A stretch of DNA of 64,000 nucleotides, from positions 1-64,000 of the forward strand of contig JBCDGG010000004.1 in NCBI GenBank assembly GCA_038757905.1. The letters run 5' to 3'. This document shows, piece after piece, positions 62,262 through 64,000 of the stretch. The stretch is from HLUCCA09 sp038757905. Lineage in GTDB: Bacteria > Pseudomonadota > Alphaproteobacteria > Rhodobacterales > Rhodobacteraceae. The notes beneath the pieces are model-generated. The model was given only the letters and a program-made list of their open reading frames with translations. It was not told where the DNA came from and searched no databases. Numbering within the stretch: the first letter of the stretch is position 1; each line of letters begins with the position of its first letter. A program made the translations under genes and the position numbers.

Positions 62262-63346
62262 GGTTTGGCCCTGACCCGTGCGAGGACGACGAGGTTGAAG
62301 AACGACACGCAGATGACGACCGTGATGAAGAGAAGAATGTAGGCAATGGCCGAGGCCGATCCCAGATCGAGCGACCGCCACGCGTAATAGGCCTGCAGCG
62401 AGACAGATTCCGTCGCGATTCCCGGCCCGCCCGACGTCATGATGTTGGGCAGATCGACGATCTTGAACGCCTCGATGACGCGGATCAGCATCACTGTGGC
62501 CGCGATGGGCAGGACCTGCGGCCAGATGATCTCGCGAAAGGTCATCCACTTTCCGGCGCCGTCTATCTCGGCCGCTTCATTGAGGTCGCGCGGCACGCTC
62601 TCGAACGCCGCGAGCATCATGATGAAGACGAACGGGATCCACTGCCAACTGTCGGCGACCACGATGAAGATACGCGCGGCCCACGGATCGGTGGCCCAGG
62701 ACCAGTCTCCAAGCCCGACCCATTGCCAGACCCCGGCAAAGGGGCCCTTGGTAGTGTCGGCCATCATCCGGAAGATGTAGCCGACGCCGATGGGCGTGAT
62801 CATCATGGGCACGAAGAAGATCACCCGGAACGTGCGGCTCCCGGCGATGTGCTGGGAACAGGCGAAGGCGAGCGCCGTCCCGATCAGGAACTGCACGCCA
62901 CATCCGACGATCACGTAAAAGAGGGTCGTGCCCACCGTTCCGAAGGGGCGCCCGCTCAGGAGCGTCGCCGCAAAGAGCCAGGCGAGGCCCAAGGCCATCG
63001 CGAAGGTGATCATCCGTCCGACAAAGCCGACAACCGTGAAGTGGCTGCGGCAGTACCGCACGATCCAGTAGATCAGCGCCGCCGTGGCCGCGAGGCCGAC
63101 GATCCACCCCAGCAGCGACAGCGGCCCAAACGTCCCGAGCAGGTGGAACTGCTCGGACCCGAAGATCTGCTTGTCGAAGTTGCGCCAGCCTGCAAACCGC
63201 ATCCGAAACCCGCCGCCCGTGAAGCGCACACGGGAGAAGGCGAGGATCAGCGAGGCGATAAGCGGGAAGATCGAAAAGACGAGGATCAGAACAACGGCGG
63301 GCGCCAGGAACAGACGACCCATATGTCGATCGAGCCATTGGTCCAT
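62258..63346 (-). CDS. Sugar ABC transporter permease (MalF-like)
   Basis: A 362-residue permease: an N-terminal helix (LFLAPAVVLILVFSIFPLIASLILAF), a helical pair insert (residues about 75-125), and an EAA loop (DLNEAAEIDGAGKWMTFREIIWPQVLP). It pairs with the MalG-like permease. ATG 63346. The binding-protein gene upstream is separated by 85 bases with a strong hairpin. Confidence 0.93.
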   Translation of the reverse strand: MDQWLDRHMGRLFLAPAVVLILVFSIFPLIASLILAFSRVRFTGGGFRMRFAGWRNFDKQIFGSEQFHLLGTFGPLSLLGWIVGLAATAALIYWIVRYCRSHFTVVGFVGRMITFAMALGLAWLFAATLLSGRPFGTVGTTLFYVIVGCGVQFLIGTALAFACSQHIAGSRTFRVIFFVPMMITPIGVGYIFRMMADTTKGPFAGVWQWVGLGDWSWATDPWAARIFIVVADSWQWIPFVFIMMLAAFESVPRDLNEAAEIDGAGKWMTFREIIWPQVLPIAATVMLIRVIEAFKIVDLPNIMTSGGPGIATESVSLQAYYAWRSLDLGSASAIAYILLFITVVICVSFFNLVVLARVRAKP

Positions 63347-63395
63347 TACCGCGTCCGCCGTTGGGTTCGGGATCTCGGGGAGAGGGCGCAGAGCG

Positions 63396-63422
63396 GGGCG
63401 GCCGGATCAGCGCCGGCCGCCC
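63396..63422 (-). terminator. Intercistronic hairpin after the solute-binding protein gene
   Basis: GGGCGGCCGG (63396-63405) pairs perfectly with CCGGCCGCCC (63413-63422), ten GC pairs around ATCAGCG, nine bases beyond the binding-protein stop on the minus strand. Without a T-run it probably works as an attenuator or 3'-end stabiliser, keeping binding protein above permease. Confidence 0.7.
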
Positions 63423-63431
63423 GTTGCGATG

Positions 63432-64000
63432 TCAGTTGGTGATGCCCAGGGACAGCGAGTAGATCGCGGCTTGGTCTTCGCGGCCGAAATCCTCGGTGAT
63501 CTCCTCCCAACCTTCCTCGATGTTTTCGAGCGCCTCGTCGACCGAGATCTCGCCCGCCAGATACCGCGCCAGCTCTCGATCGAGCACGACGCCGGTGTAT
63601 TGCTGTGCGCCCGGAATGCGGAAATCGGACGCCATGTTCGGATGGTTCAGGCTTTCCTTGATCGCGCTGAGATAGTTCTCGGCCGCTTCCTCGCTAAAGC
63701 CGGCTTCGACCCAGGCGGCCGTATCCTCAAGTTGCGAGTTCCGGTAGGGGTTGTAGCCCGTCCAGCCCATCGTCACGTCGACGTTCGATTGCGCGGCCTG
63801 GTTCATGTAGCTCAGAAAGTCGTAGGCCGCCTGCTTCTTGACGTCGTCTGCCGTGGCGGACACCGCCGCCGTCCATCCGCCGAAGGCCGCAAACGGCGCG
63901 TAGTTGATGCCGTCGACCGCGTGGGGACAGGTCTCGGCATCGCATGCAACGAGGTCGCCCGTCTCGACGTTCAGAACCTCGGTCGAGCCGGGCATGATCA
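63432..64000 (-). CDS. Extracellular solute-binding protein of the sugar ABC transporter (partial)
   Basis: The last ~189 residues of a periplasmic binding protein: SEEAAENYLSAI, GFSEEAA, and a C-terminal helix RYLAGEISVDEALENIEEGWEEITED, like family 1 sugar-binding proteins. The N-terminal half with the signal peptide lies beyond the window. It is the most upstream gene of the operon seen here. The ligand cannot be inferred. Confidence 0.85.
   Translation of the reverse strand, partial: IMPGSTEVLNVETGDLVACDAETCPHAVDGINYAPFAAFGGWTAAVSATADDVKKQAAYDFLSYMNQAAQSNVDVTMGWTGYNPYRNSQLEDTAAWVEAGFSEEAAENYLSAIKESLNHPNMASDFRIPGAQQYTGVVLDRELARYLAGEISVDEALENIEEGWEEITEDFGREDQAAIYSLSLGITN

Noticed and set aside
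1..64000. CRISPR arrays, insertion sequences, tRNA and rRNA genes.
   Set aside because: No regularly spaced direct repeats, transposase motifs or cloverleaf-type sequences were seen by eye; a covariance-model search would settle tRNA absence.

Overview
The window looks like a chromosomal segment of a GC-rich (about 65% by eye) alphaproteobacterium, most likely of the order Rhodobacterales (Roseobacter/Rhodobacter type). This rests on the rpsT-dnaA-dnaN-recF-gyrB block next to mutM, ubiE and ubiB, a fliC-flaF-flbT-DUF1217 flagellar set, sulfoacetaldehyde acetyltransferase (xsc), and C-terminal VPLPA-type sorting signals. I see no insertion sequence, prophage, CRISPR array, tRNA or rRNA gene. 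Most of the sequence is ordinary core genome, with a few unusual islands.

Region by region. 0-8 kb: a fragment of hemC joined out of frame to a histidine-kinase tail at the window edge, hemF, small envelope genes (lipoprotein, TerB-like, MipA/OmpV-like, ArnT-like glycosyltransferase) and thrS. 8-12.5 kb: a decayed sorting-signal protein, an unknown gene, then a compact bufferin-type RiPP operon (DUF2282 precursor, DUF692 MNIO oxidase, DUF2063 partner, DoxX membrane protein), followed by a cold-shock gene. 12.7-16.3 kb: two small paralogous proteins, a secreted protein, a CoxE-like VWA protein and an M48 protease. 16.4-22.6 kb: xsc, a YggS-type PLP protein coupled to a TPR-sulfotransferase, a porin, and a DUF3576 lipoprotein. 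22.8-26.9 kb: leuS-lptE-holA. 26.9-35.3 kb: flagellar genes around a flagellin whose C-terminus is abnormal.

35.7-48.3 kb: ubiB and ubiE on the minus strand, then a membrane protein, mutM, an enoyl-CoA hydratase, rpsT, dnaA, dnaN, recF, a VOC-family gene and gyrB on the plus strand. The leader ahead of dnaA holds four GANTC sites in 145 bases, suggesting CcrM-linked control. 48.4-52.4 kb: a VPLPA-CTERM protein and a three-gene amino-acid-type catabolic operon (PLP lyase, M24 peptidase, Asp/Glu-racemase superfamily). 52.7-55.4 kb: one 907-residue protein that fuses an ammonium transporter to GGDEF and EAL domains. 55.8-64 kb: a minus-strand carbohydrate operon (solute-binding protein, two permeases, ATPase, aldolase, Gfo/Idh dehydrogenase, PfkB kinase, zinc alcohol dehydrogenase), with a strong hairpin after the binding-protein gene.

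The most notable systems are the bufferin operon, with a hairpin placed just after the precursor gene, and the Amt-GGDEF-EAL fusion, which would couple ammonium sensing to cyclic-di-GMP. Both kinds of architecture have relatives in the literature. Neither is claimed here as unprecedented.
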